DNA of 64,000 nucleotides from Diploptera punctata (GCA_030220185.1 JASPKZ010007539.1:186001-250000); one strand, 5' to 3'; counted from the first letter of the stretch, positions 45,691 through 57,615 are shown. Translations and numbers: made by a program. The notes: generated from the letters alone by a model not told the origin.

Positions 45691-46257
45691 AGAGTGAGGA
45701 ATTATATGAAATTTCATGTTTTAAATAATTAGTTAGAGAGCACTGAGACAAAGTATCTTCACCAGTACATTTTATGGTGTATAAAATCAAATAAAACAAA
45801 AAAAAAATTCACATTTCATAATACTTGGCAAAATGCTCATATTTTAGTAAAATTTCATAATTTTTTGAAAACTATAGTTCTGAATTTTTTACAATGTAAT
45901 ACAGTAGACAAGTGAAAATTCCTCAGTATCCTACCCTGAATAAAATAGATAAGATTGATAAAAATAAATAATTGGATAAGAAGAGATTGAACGACCAACT
46001 TAGATTTTTGTCCAAAAGTCGATCCCAAGATCATGAACCTAGACAAATAAGTAGAACAACAATGTCAGAATAATAACCACCTATCCTTCTCTAGTCAGAT
46101 AGCAGTCAGTTTCTCTTGCTACCTAAGAGCAGTTCTTACTTTGTGAGTGGATTATGGTATTTAAATGTAGGAAAGACTGTTGCTGCTAAACTTGAAGTAC
46201 TGCTGGAAAAATAAGGACTTATTCCACACTTTCAGAAATTAATGAAGTTCTTGTAGG
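45691..46257. other. AT-rich interval, nothing recognised
   Basis: No gene or repeat seen between the last LINE D piece and foldback 4. Confidence 0.5.
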
Positions 46258-46270
46258 TAAGGTCAATATT

Positions 46271-46494
46271 AATGTTTTATTTTAGGAATCATATTTTGAG
46301 GTTCTTTTAATCAAGTTTTTTTTAGTCTGTACTAACTTACCTCAATTTAATGTTGATTTGTTCTTGAACATGTTTCGATTAGTCTTCTAATCATCCTCAG
46401 TCGCCATGCTGAGGGTGATTAGAAGACTAATCGAAACATGTTCGAGAACAAATCAACATTAAATTGAGGTAAGATAGTACAGACTCAAAAAACT
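46271..46494. mobile_element. Foldback 4: 224-bp inverted-repeat insertion with hammerhead-like apex
   Basis: Arms of about 80 bases (TAGTCTGTACTAACTTACCT to CCTCAG, and CTGAGGG to GACTCAAAAAA) separated by only TCGCCATG. Target duplication TAAGGTCAA(T/C)ATT, 13 bp with one mismatch (46258-46270 and 46495-46507). Same family as foldback 3. Confidence 0.9.
46366..46400 (-). ncRNA. Hammerhead-like core in foldback 4, intact catalytic boxes
   Basis: Minus strand CTGAGGA, then T, a 6-bp stem II GATTAG/CTAATC with loop AAGA, then GAAAC and a palindromic ACATGT that could form stem III. The plus-strand arm (46409-46443) has CTGAGGG instead, breaking the box. Stem I is not convincing within the 224 bp. 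Confidence 0.5.
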
Positions 46495-46507
46495 TAAGGT
46501 CAACATT

Positions 46508-47130
46508 ATTCTTACTTACATCAAACTATCAAATATAGAGCAAAACACATGTGATCCAATAACATTGTGTGATATGGAGCATAGTTCTTCATCGTACAAA
46601 TCAATTCTGACAGATAGGCATTACAGTTTACGATTAGAGAATACAGAAAAATCTTCTGTGTATTACAAACAGAATTGATAATTGGATTGTTCAACGCACA
46701 AGTAGATCAAGACTACACATTTGGACTAGGCCCATTTCATGAAAACACTAATGTTAAAATAATCCTAATTACATTTCACCATGTTAATAGTTTAAGATTA
46801 AATATAACTGTAATTACAGAAAGAGTTTTGAAACACTCCCTAGAATTAATTGTGGATTAATAACTTTTAACATGTTGTCTCTCCAAATATGACATATTAG
46901 ACTTGGACTACTTGTGTTCTGAACCATCCAATTTTATACTATTTTTACACTTGCATCTACTGTAATTCGATTCTTCAAGCAATGTAAATAGCAATCAACC
47001 AAACTGTATCCACTCTAAATTTTGTTAGTGCTACATTTTTCACAGAAGCCTTTATGTTTTAGTGGCCATGTTTTGTTTCTTGTTCATGTTTGGATTTTGT
47101 AATTAAATATCATCACTGAATAAATGAATT
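46508..47130. other. Weak endonuclease-like remnant and AT-rich sequence
   Basis: 46675-46860 (plus) reads IIGLFNAQVDQD and GPFHENTN, faintly like the IIGDFNAKVG...GPF part of a LINE endonuclease. Too little for a firm call. The rest is unassigned. Confidence 0.3.
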
Positions 47131-47142
47131 GATTGTGTGTGC

Positions 47143-47176
<34 letters not shown>
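47131..47176. repeat. (GT)n-(TA)n compound microsatellite
   Basis: GTGTGTGCGTGTGTGT passes into TATATATATATATA. Confidence 0.95.
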
Positions 47177-47199
47177 CCTCTCAGTAATGATTTATTAAT

Positions 47200-47495
47200 G
47201 TAAAGTGATCCCACTATCCCACTACAGGCTTGGGAGACCCTTGGCGTGAGGGAGGTTGTGGCTCCCATCCTTTTAGACAATCGGCACAAGATATCCATCG
47301 GGTTATTGGCCTTTCGTAATGGCTGCCTTTGCCCCCGAACATGCATCTGATACTCAATTCTGTTAAGAGCATAGTTAACACCATGGCTGTGATGCTACCA
47401 GGTTTGGTCCAGCAAAAAATCCTGACCCAATAGAGACTCAAACCCATGATCTTCTGGCTAGTAGCAAGATCCCTTAAACAACTATGCTATGGCAT
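47200..47495 (-). mobile_element. SINE B, diverged near full-length copy
   Basis: On the minus strand it runs from AATGCCATAGCATAGTTG (damaged head) through GGTTTGAGTCTC (B box) and GGCAGCCATTACGAAAGG to GTGGGATCACTTTAC. More diverged than the other copies. No clear target duplication. Confidence 0.85.
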
Positions 47496-47788
47496 TATCC
47501 ATTAAAATTCCTTCATATCATGGATCTTTTTTATTTGGTCAGAATTAATGAAAAAACTATTTACATTTAAATTCAGCAAATATTTTAATTTCTTGAGCCA
47601 CAAATAAGGTCTGCTGTCTCATTTATGTGCTGTTATATAGTCTGAGTATATAAATAAATGTAAAAAGTTCATAAAATAATAGCTTCATAACATTTTGTAT
47701 TATAATTTTCACATTTTCCACATTTTGTTATTTTATACCTTGGTATAATTCTCTTCATATAATTCCTCGCTCTAGTTCTAACTCCATG
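47496..47788. other. AT-rich interval, nothing recognised
   Basis: Short interval between SINE B and SINE C without ORF or repeat. Confidence 0.5.
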
Positions 47789-48122
47789 ATGCAATAGGCC
47801 TAGAAGGACTTTAGCCTACCTGCCTTTTCCTGGTCTCACATCCATGTGTGTTAATAACAGATGCAGGTGATTATATAGCCAGTACAGAAGTGACCTGTGG
47901 TCGCCATGTAAGGTTCCCCAGTCATTATAGCTGGTTCTCTCAACCAGGAGCCACTACTGATTATAGCCACCCCAAATTCCTCATAATGCTGGGTGAACAT
48001 CGGTCCCATAGTAGCCAAAATTCCATGAAAAAATTTCATCCCCTATGGGGACTCAAACTGGCACAAGTCCTGTGGCTCTGTACCAAGGCATCATGCCTTA
48101 AACCACTCGTCTATGGCGCAGG
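47789..48122 (-). mobile_element. SINE C, near full-length copy
   Basis: Head TGCGCCATAGACGAGTGG, then GCCAGTTTGAGTCCCCAT, GGACCGATGTTCACCCAGC and a 3' part with CACATGGATGTGAGACC and TAGGCTAAAGTCC. About 80% like the 25.2 kb copy by eye. Confidence 0.88.
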
Positions 48123-48433
48123 ACTAGTTAGTTATATTAAGGTTTTAAATATTGTAATCTTGAAAAACCTAACAAAAATAACATCCAAAATTATTGTTCT
48201 TTCTTCTTGTTTTTGGTGTTAAAAATGTCCTCATTATTACTAATATCACAAGGCTTGCGAATTTAATGTTTTTTTCTGCAACAGTGTGTTTAACAAGGTC
48301 TCTAAACCAAATTTTGGTGTGCTGCATTCAAATATGTTAACAGTTTTTTTCATATCACGTAAGGTTTTTTTTTTGCCATGTTAAAATTAAATATTTATTA
48401 ATTTTTTGCATTATATGTAATAGCCATAATGCT
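48123..48433. other. AT-rich interval, nothing recognised
   Basis: No ORF or repeat seen; probably 3' non-coding sequence of the transposon gene that follows on the minus strand. Confidence 0.4.
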
Positions 48434-50171
48434 TTAAATTGCTGTAAAAAAACAGAGGTTTGATGCAATATCAACTAAGCAGTTAAAACAGTTTAAAAGA
48501 AATAAACTACTAATATACCTTAAGATCTCTATTTCTCCTCCGTTTAGAAAGAAATGAACTGTGAGTTGATTGGCATTTGTGCTCCTGCCGAGGATTTTTC
48601 TCTTAACAAACACCAACGATAGTAGGCAATCTTGCAGACCCTGGTATCTCCTTTCTATCTCTTTCATGTCTTGGATGAATCCCTCATCCTCACCATGTTC
48701 CGTTCACTTAGTGCTCCCTAAATTCTCTGAGAAATGTATTGACTTAGGCTTTCACGGCCGGAGTTGCCATGATGATCTTGAAGAAGATTTCCAGGCTGTA
48801 GGCCATGGTCTTAAGGCTTGAATTTCCCCGATGTTTCGCCAGAGACTGCGTCTGGCATCCACTCAAGATGAATTGTCTTGAAACAGATCCCCTTCTTGAG
48901 GATGGCAGATGCCAGTCTCTTTCACAACGTCGGGGAACTTCACGCCTCAAGACCACACGGCCTAGAGCCTGGAAATCTTCTTTAAGATCATCTCTGAGAA
49001 ATATTGAAGATGATAGCATAACTCCAGGCTCATATTACATCCCAGCACCCTGCACTTTTCGAACATTGGTTTTTTACAATTTTCTCATGATTTATCATCC
49101 TTTTCATTGACCAGATACTTCTCGATGACATTCTTTACATGAATACGCTAAGCTTGTAGTTTCATGTCAGACATGCAGTTTTTAAAAGAAACATCCCTAA
49201 TAAGTTTGCAAATCTATGGCCTCAAAAAGTCTTCCTTCATTTTTGCCTCCAACAATAACATATCTTTTTGAGCAATGTATTGGTAACAAGGGACATTTTT
49301 GTCCAAAATTTTAACAAATTGCTTCATTAATCTTAGTTTTATGTGCAAAGGAGGTAGCAATATATAATTTTTTTCAGAACCAACTAATAGGCGATTTATT
49401 TCATTTTTTGTCCCTGGCACCAGTTGATTTCCTTGCAGCCAAATAGTAACTTCCTAGTGTCTTTCCCTGGCTCTGGACTGATGAAAAACACAAAAATTTC
49501 ATGTACCTTCCTTGTTGCCCCAATAATATACCACACATGTTAAGGTCCACTTATGTTCATTATATTTTATTCTTTCTAGAATAGTACACATGTTTGTATA
49601 TGTTTTTTTTTCATGTACACTGACTGAACTACTGAAACTGAAGCATAATTTATTCCCATTATGAAAAAGAATGCCGTTTAGACTTCTTTTGCTAGAATCA
49701 ATAAATATATGCCAATCTGCTGGTTCATAAAAACTGTTCCTAGGCGACCACTGAAGTCAGGAATATAACATCAGTACACTACTTCCCCCATTATGAAATA
49801 CTTTTTAAATTCTTCTACCAAAAAAAAAAATTGTACCAAAAGCTAAAAAAATTGTCTTATTTGATTTTCGAACCTAAGAGTTCACATTTTTCTTTTGTAA
49901 GACACAAATCGCAAAACGAAATGTTTAATTTTGATTAATTGATAGGATGCGGATTGTTGTCTTTTGATTTCAGGGACAAATTGAAATAATTTTCTGTGCT
50001 GGAGGTGGAAGGAGTGCTGATACTATTCTCTTGTAATGTTGTTGGTGGTATTGGAATTGTAATATCTGGCCCATGTGCTGGCAGCTTATTGGTTCCACAG
50101 TTTTTTGCCGGAAACTGTATAATGTAACCAGGAGAGGGTCGTAGGATGTCCCTACCCTCACTTAAATACAA
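48434..50171 (-). pseudogene. FIDSSK / LPPLHIKLG transposon-linked gene, copy 2
   Basis: Minus-strand pieces in the same order as copy 1: AHGPDITIPIPPTT (50.07 kb), DWHIFIDSSKRSLNGILFHN (49.7 kb), LNMCGILLGQQGRYMKFLC (49.5 kb), YILLPPLHIKLRLMKQFVK (49.35 kb), a gap with foldback 5, and QDMKEIERRYQG (48.66 kb). The two copies agree in motif order but differ strongly, so they are old. The longest open piece is 78 codons. Copy 2 retains the ILLGQQG segment that is poorly preserved in copy 1. Confidence 0.7.
48743..48990. mobile_element. Foldback 5: 248-bp inverted-repeat insertion
   Basis: Arms about 48772-48855 and 48912-48990: GAAGATTTCCAGGCT and complement AGCCTGGAAATCTTC, TCTTAAGGCTTGAA with GGCGTGAAGTTCCCC. 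Target duplication TCTCTGAGAAAT(GT)ATTGA (48726-48742 and 48991-49005, one 2-nt indel) inside gene copy 2. Between the arms lie hammerhead remnants: stem II GCCAGA/TCTGGC and GCGAAAC on the minus strand (48833-48856), and TTGAGGATGGCAGATGCCA on the plus strand (from 48895). The CUGANGA boxes are altered in both. Confidence 0.75.
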
Positions 50172-51138
50172 TTACAATAGAGTATAAATAAAATCAGTGA
50201 TTATATTATAAAATTGTATTATATTTAAGGTGTTTACATATTTTAATACAGCATGTTTATATGGCATACGAGTAGTGGACCGCATGCTCTCATTTTTTTT
50301 TGTATCAAAATAGAATTGTGCACAATCTGTACGCGATATACAAAAACTAGTAACAGTTCCATTATCAGGGTGTTTGCTTGACATATTTTCAATAAAATAT
50401 CTCATGCTGCAAAATATTCATATTTCAAAGTTGGCTACACTGAAATACCAGTCTAAACCTCTTACCCATAGTTCACAAAAAGTCAGTTAATATATTTTTG
50501 TTTGCAAATACAAAAGAAATTAAGAGTTTTTTCCCCTCCAATCTCAAAGTAAACAGTGTTTTGAGAGTGTAAGAATTTTGTAATGTGTTTAAAAAATAAA
50601 TATAAAAATATTACTATCAAAACACACTGTTGTTCAATATCTTGTAAAGTAATTTAGTTTTTATGTTTCTTCTTTGCTTTTAACATCAGTCTAAAATATG
50701 TATGTTAAATAATACAGAATTAAGCTTTAACACTTACAGCCCGGCCGGGGTAGGGCTACCACACCATTTCAAATCCCCTTCTGACTGGATGTGGTAGTAC
50801 TACCAGACACCACGTGAAGTTCAGTATCATATTTATTACTTTAATATGGATTAAGTGATTAAGTTATGCTGGAATCCTTTATTCTATACAATACTTGAAT
50901 GTAATTTTTTAGGGATAATTCAGAAAATAAATATATTGGTTTGTTGTGTAACTAAAAAAAATAAACACTTGCCCTACTTTTACAACAACCCCTATATTGA
51001 GCAGCTAATATGTATTACTTCCTCCTGTCAAAAACCAGTTCTGGAATTTGTTACTAACAAGGACACCCTCCACCTTTTACAATAAGGGTGGAAAAGTAAA
51101 TACTAGTTGCTCTTTAGTTTTCGTTAGGTCTAGGTCAT
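50172..51138. other. AT-rich interval, nothing firm
   Basis: Possibly more 5' sequence of the FIDSSK element. A small GC-rich patch at about 50740-50815 (GCCCGGCCGGGGTAGGGCTA) stands out but has no partner in the window. Confidence 0.4.
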
Positions 51139-51753
51139 AATGCCAGGGCCCCATACAAAATATAATTCTCGATCAAAATCGCTTACTGATAAAGAAATTG
51201 TAGAATCAACTGAGACTGCAGCAGTAGAAGAAAAACAGGAAGATACATCAGAAAAAACAAACACAGAATTAGGAACACCACAGTCAACAAATGGGACAAA
51301 CAATAGAAACTGAAGACCCCAGTCACAAAAGAAAGAAGAAGAAGACAGAGACCACAAACCATCAGGAACAAGACCGAAACTTCTGAATTGAGAGCAGGAC
51401 AATGCATGTCCTGGCTCTACATAGGCAGACTCCATGAATTCACCATGGAAAAGAAATGGAAAATGTATGTACAGAACAAAGGAACTGATGGAAATGTTGA
51501 ATGTGAGGAGTAAAATATCCGAGGGTGACTAAAAATGTACAAAATAGAAATTCCCTATGAATCGCTAGAAGTTTTAAACAGAACCAAAGCATGCCCAACT
51601 GGAGTCCTAGTGAAGAAATATATTTTTCGCAGAGAGAGACCAGAAGGTGCAAGACTCTGATTGGGCAAAACAACAAAATGTGAGAAGACTAGAAAACCAG
51701 ATAAGAAATCCATCAATCATCAAAGACCCAAATACCACCATTAACCCGTCAGC

Positions 51754-51911
51754 GCCGACATCCATACATGGGACAGACCCTCTATTCTTCACTTATTGCC
51801 GACATCCATACATGGAACAGACCCTCTATTCTTCACTTATTGCCGACATCCATACATGGTACAGACCCTCTATTCTTCATTTATTGCCGACATCTATATG
51901 TGGTATAGACC
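51754..51911. repeat. 44-bp subterminal tandem repeat, about 3.6 copies
   Basis: GCCGACATCCATACATGG begins at 51754, 51798, 51842 and 51886, followed by CAGACCCTCTATTCTTCA. The first unit overlaps the left terminal repeat. The right end has no counterpart. Confidence 0.95.
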
Positions 51912-52535
51912 TATGCAGGCGTGTTTTCTTTTTGTTCTGGATTGTACATTTTTGAAGCTACTAAGATGTAATTTATATGTATTTAAAGTAGGAATTATGA
52001 GCTTTCAGGACATATGAATAAAAATATTTATTTAAAATTGCATTTGATATTATTTTTAAAAAATCAGATAAGATTGAAATAATCACAATTTCTTTAAATG
52101 TGCACGACCTTTTCATTTGTATTTTTTACTGCTGTATATTTTTATATTTGCGTATGAATAATATATTTTTGAAGCCTAAGATCTTAGCTTTCTTTCTAAG
52201 TGTATGAATCAGCTGTGATCAGACTTTGTTCATGTGTTATTTAGGTTTGAAGTAGTTTCTTACTTCAACACTCGATGGCACACAGACCTAGCTTTGTGCT
52301 GCTTTCTGTAGGGCTTCTGATAAACTTATATACAATCTAATTTTTCAGGTCGATAAAATGATATACAAACTATTGATTGATATATAAATCAACCTTTTTA
52401 GGGGAATACCCGATTTATTTTGCCTCTTTCAAAATAGATGTTACTTACAAGGAATCATGATTCACAGAATCATGTCTGAGGTACAGTGTTGTGCATTATA
52501 TACGTAATTACGGCCAGTCGTAACCTAAAAGAAAG

Positions 52536-54231
52536 TGAAATTGTTGAGTTTTTGAACCAATCTGATGATAGCTTTAGTGATAGTTAAAGTATATCTAGTT
52601 CTAGTGAGAGCAGTGATAATGAAATTAATGATATAGCAGTAGCTATTGCAATTATAAATAATGATCGTGATGATGATGATGATGAAGAAGAACTGGTACT
52701 GCAGCATGACTTCGTTTGGGAAGATGTGGATAATTATGCAGGACAACAAGAAATATTTACAGGTGATTTTGGACCACAAAACAATGCTGATAATATTACT
52801 AGCATCATTGAAAGTTTTGAGTTGTTTTTCGATAGACATTTAGTTGAACTCATTACCACAGAAATGAACAGATATGCAGAACAGTTTCAAAATTCATGGG
52901 GTAATCTCTTCACATTTTGAACTCCAGTAAGAAGTTTGGTACCAGTAACAACAGAAGATATATATAGTTTTAGGAATTTTTTGCTCATGAGTATTGTCCA
53001 GAAACCAACAATTAGATCCTATTTTTCTAAAAGAAGTGTTATTCTGACTCCAGGCTTTTCTGTTATGTCCAGGGACCATTTTGAGTTGATCTGCAAATTT
53101 TTACAATTTACTAACAATGAGAGCCGACAAACTTACAAAGGACCACCTAAACTTTTCAAAAATTTTCCAATAGTACAGGACCTAGATCACAAATTTAGAT
53201 TTTTCTATTTGCCAAAACAAAATATAGCAATAGACGGAAGCCTAACTCTGTGGAAGAGGAGCCTTTCTTTCATACAATATATACCTCTAAAAGCATCAAA
53301 ATTCGGTATTAAAACCTATGAATTATGCGAATCTAGCACTGGCTATTTATGGTGTTTTCTTGTGTATACAGGGAAAAACACAGTTATCCATTCAGGTCTT
53401 ATTTCCCATGAAGCCCCTAAATCCACATCTGTAGTACTAAAATTGAGTGAGCCTTTGATACGTAGGGGACACACACTATGGGTGGATAATTTTTATAATA
53501 GTCCTGAGTTTGCTCATCAACTGAAGATTATGCATTCTACAGATTGTGTGAGTACCCTAAGACTAACGAGGAAGGAAGTCCCAAAAGAAATAAAAAATGC
53601 AAAACTAAAAAGGGGGAAATAATTGCAAGACATGCAAGTCCTGTCACTGTCCTCAAGTGGCATGAAAAGAAAAACATCTCTATGATTTCGACTTAGCACA
53701 ATGCTGACACATCAATAGTCAATAAAAGAGGTAAAAACATAGAGAAGCCAGTGTGTGTTGTGGCCTACAACAAGTGGATGGGGGGGAATAGACCTAAAAG
53801 ATCAGCTGCTACAAATGTTTCTTGTTGAAAGGAAATGCCAGACAAAATGGTACATGAAACTTTTCAAGAGGCTACTGAACTGTTCTGTACTAAATTATCT
53901 TATAATATACAGACATGTAACTGGAAAGAAAATAGAGCATCTTTCATTCAGGATCCAGTTAGTTGAGGAATTATTTATGAAGTACGGATGTTCTGGTGAC
54001 CATTTAGTTAGAGGAAGACGTGCATCTGATAACACACTACCAAGACTGAGAGAGAGACACTTCATCAAAAAAATTACCCCTAAAAGTGATAAATCGAAAC
54101 CTCAAAGGAGGTGTGTTGTTTGTAATAAACATGGGAGAAGAAAGACATCTGTTTATTGTTGCCAGGAATGTGATGTAGGTCTGTGTATTGAAGAGTGTTT
54201 CGAGCTGTATCACACCAAGCTCAACTACTAA
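52536..54231 (+). pseudogene. piggyBac-type transposase, lightly damaged
   Basis: Acidic N-terminus EIVEFLNQSDDSFSDS then a TAA, Asp/Glu-rich stretch, YAGQQEIFTGDFGPQ; a TGA at 52918-52920; then an open 228-codon piece. Catalytic Asp candidates: IAIDGSLTLWKR (53.23 kb), LWVDNFYNS (53.49 kb) and GGIDLKDQLL (53.78 kb), all present. The C-terminal Cys-rich domain (RRCVVCNKHGR, YCCQECDVGLC, CFELYHTKLNY) ends at TAA 54231. Two single-base length changes in G runs (near 53615 and 53780) take the frame out and back, and a TAG sits near 53695. Otherwise full length. Confidence 0.93.
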
Positions 54232-57200
54232 GGTAATGTGATTTTTTATTTCTAAAATTAGTAGTTCTAAAATAAGAGAAAACTATTTTTATGGACTATG
54301 TAGTTGTAAATAATTGCTGTATAATTTTTATATAAATCCAAGCAATAATTCAGATTCTAAATATTAACATTGCTAGTGCTTTGACACAAGATTGAGCTTG
54401 AGTTCACTCTTCTAAATATTCGGTCTGATTTTGGTTATGTCAGCTGCTTTTGTATATACAAGTTACAGATGAATCAGCACTATGCCACATAATATATTTA
54501 GTGTTTCTCAGAAAGAAACAGTGATGTACAATGTGTGCAAATCAAATTATTTAGTAAAAATTTGTATCACAAGAGAGAAAATCATATTTCAAAAATTTTT
54601 TTAAATAGTTTATAAAGGCTGCTGAACTCCATATGGTATGTATTAAATTTCACATTCATTTCTGAGTTAACAATTAAAAATTTTGTTCAAATCCATCGAT
54701 ATTTTAAAAAGTTATGATCATTTATATAAATTAGTGTTCTCGGAGTACTAAAATGTTAAAATGGCCTCCGTCCACACAATAGGAAAGCAAGTAAAAGGGT
54801 GCATCACTGACAGGTTAAACTATTACTACTGAATGTAGAAGGATTAAAAAGTGCCCTTTAACTTGCCTACAGCGAGCTTCTAAACAAGAAAGACATATTA
54901 ATACAAGCCTTTACTACAGAACCCATAGAACTCCCAGGATACTACTTGGAAACACACCCTAGCAACACAAGAACAAGAGGACGACCAATGAGAGGAATTT
55001 CCTGCTACTTCAAACCTACAATAGGAAAAGTTAAAAGCATACACCGAGAAGATGACACGATGATAATCATAGCTGAAAAAGTGACCATGATAGGGTTATA
55101 CTTTGAACCCCTAATGCCAATACAGGACATCAATAAGAGAAACCAACATCATCATCGCCAGAGACCTAAATTGTAAAATAGACATACTGCACCACTGAGC
55201 CAGGAGCTTCTACAAACGATGGTGGAGGAAGGATTCGAAATCATCAACAAGATAAAAGACTGGACCTACTATTCACACAACAGCAGCAGTAATATCGATC
55301 TGATCTTCAAGGGTCCAAAAATATAACTGACTTCCCACAGCATATGCTACTCATCAGCTGAAGCTCCAATAAAGAAACACTGCCCTATAGCAGCAAGCTT
55401 CTCATTAGAATGACCAGAAGAAGGCAATACCTATAATGGAGACTTAGCCTAATGAAAACTAGATGTAACACAAATAAAAGAAGACGAAAGACAAATGCAA
55501 AAGCTAGAAAGCAGTATAAAGGAAGGAAACATCAAGGCAGCAGCGACAGTGCTAGGAAAGATAATCAAGACAGCAACCAACCCCAGAACCAAACATAAAG
55601 CCAAGAAATGGTTCAACGACAAACGTTTCAAGAAAAGAAGAGTAGTCCTACAAGCTCTAAATTTAACATGGACATCTAACACAGTACGAAACTTGAAGCT
55701 ATATAACAAGGCAAGAAAAAATACAAAGCCTTATGAAAACAAAAATGGAAGGACTATATTGAAACCAAAACCACAAAAATAATTGAGGTGGTGAGAACAG
55801 ACCTTTTCATCGCCTTAAGGCCCAGAAGAACACACACCACAGGAAAAATAAACATGGAAATCTGGATAAAACACTTCAAGATTCTAAACCCAGATAACAA
55901 GAACCAGCACACGAGCCAAAAACTCCAGAGATACCAGGCTTAAACACCAACACATTCACTGAAGAAGAAGTCCAACAAACCATAAGAAGTCTGAAAAATA
56001 AAAAGCATCAGGCCCAGACAGAACCTTCAACAAGCATCCGCAGAAATTCTACTCCCAGAACTCACTGAGTTGATATACCTTTGTATTAAAACCGGCATCA
56101 TCCCAAACAGATTGAAAACCTCCACCATTAGAGTCCTGTATAAAGAGAATGGTGATAGGACAGACCCCAACTACTACAGAGGCATAGCACTGGAGAATAA
56201 CTTCCCAAATGTTCTCATGAGGCTAATGACAAGCAGGCTAACAAATTAAATTGACTGCAAACTCCAAGAAGAACAGTTTGGCCAGAAAGGAAGAAACACC
56301 CTTCAAGCAGTTCAGATTCTCATAAAAGACATTGAAAACTATCTAAGATTCCTGCAAGGATAATTCAATGTAGTATTTGTAGATTACTTGAAAGTGTTTG
56401 ATACAGTAAAGAGGAATATCATCTCAACAAAATTAGAGGTCCTAACAGACAAAAAAAAAAGTAGTTCTGATCCACAACAGGTTAGAGAACAACACAATAC
56501 ATATCACAGACAATGTAACTATCTCTAATGAATTCAAGCCGACCAACAGGATACTACAAGGAGACACACTCAGCCCACTACTGTTTAATGTGACGATGCA
56601 CGATATAGATGAAAAAAATAAAGGAAGCAACTAACACAAAAATACACATGTACGCAGACGATATAGCCATCAGATCACAAGACAAAAAGGACTCAAAATG
56701 TGATTAATGTGCTAGAAACATGGGCTGATGACAAACTCCTGATCAACACAAAGAAAACAGTCCAGATGATCTTAAGGAAAAGCGGAAGAGAGAACCCACA
56801 TATGAATGAACTCCTCCAAACAGTCAACTTCTTCAAATACCTGAGCATGACCCTCCAGATGACAGTAAAATCATTCACGATCCACATCAAAGCAAGAGCA
56901 GCAGCAGTCACAAAAACAATCTTTGACATAAGATCACTATCCAAATTATCTCTAGAAACCGCCACGAAACTCTTTGATGCCAAGATCATACCCATTCTAA
57001 CCTACAGAATAGAATTAATCTGGAAAAAACTAGAACTATACCTTATCTGCTCTAAGAGTGATCCTAACATAAACGCCAATAGTATCCTTCCGCCATTCGT
57101 GTCACAATTACTGTCACATTGACAGGGAGCACGTGTGAAGTAAATAATATATGTGATCATTGAATGGGGCAGATTACAAGAAAGCTGGCGAGATTCTTCA

Positions 57201-57386
57201 CTGAACTTATGAAATACATTTAAAATAACTGTTTTTTGACCACTAGTCAAAGGTTTGCCAGACTTGTGTTTTAAAAATTTAAGCGGCGACACAGCAAGAG
57301 AGAGACTCAATACAATTCAGCCATTTTTTGTATCAGAATCGACTGAAGCATGACTCAAAGCATCATCCATATGTAATAAACTATTT

Positions 57387-57615
57387 CAATTAATAATGAG
57401 TGGAAAACATATTTTTATCGACTCACCTCATATGATTTCAAATTTCTTTGATACCGACGGTTTCAGACAATATGTCTTGACTGAAGAGGGACATGATATT
57501 GTGTGAAACCGTCGGTATCAAAGAAATTTGAAATCATATGAGGTGAGTCGATAATATGTTCTCCACTCACTATTAATGATATAACCTATAATGTTTACTT
57601 CCCAATATTAATTTA
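57387..57615. mobile_element. Foldback 6: 229-bp inverted-repeat insertion with hammerhead-like apex
   Basis: Arms TATCGACTCACCTCATATGA... and ...TCATATGAGGTGAGTCGATA, with ACCGACGGTTTCA/TGAAACCGTCGGT near the apex. Flanks AATAAACTATTT and AATAAAACTATTT (57375-57386, about 57616-57628) look like a target duplication with one extra A. Confidence 0.8.
57475..57525 (+). ncRNA. Hammerhead-like motif in foldback 6, near-complete
   Basis: Box CTGAAGA (57481-57487); stem II region (GACA...TGTC in the opposite arm, GACA...TGTG here); GAAA (57505-57508); stem III ACC/GGT; predicted NUH site GGTA; stem I TTGA/TCAA. All three stems can be drawn, stem II being the weakest in this arm. Confidence 0.55.

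Larger units (their letters stand above)
51745..54814 (+). mobile_element. piggyBac-like element, 3,070 bp, with TTAA target duplication
   Basis: TTAA at 51741-51744 and 54815-54818 flank the element. Its ends are CCCGTCAGCGCC (left) and, reverse-complemented, CCTGTCAGTGATG (right): short imperfect inverted repeats, as in the piggyBac superfamily. A 44-bp subterminal tandem repeat follows the left end. Flanks are the ORF1 and endonuclease parts of LINE F. Confidence 0.92.

Noticed and set aside
46675..46860. LINE endonuclease fragment
   Set aside because: Only IIGLFNAQV-like residues; too short and diverged to assert.
50740..50815. Regulatory or CpG-island-like element
   Set aside because: A short GC-rich patch alone, with no gene nearby to support it.
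51754..51911. CRISPR-like direct repeats
   Set aside because: Contiguous 44-bp tandem units without spacers, in a eukaryotic piggyBac element.
51607..51955. Short proteins across the piggyBac left end
   Set aside because: They translate the 44-bp tandem repeat and LINE F ORF1 remnants.
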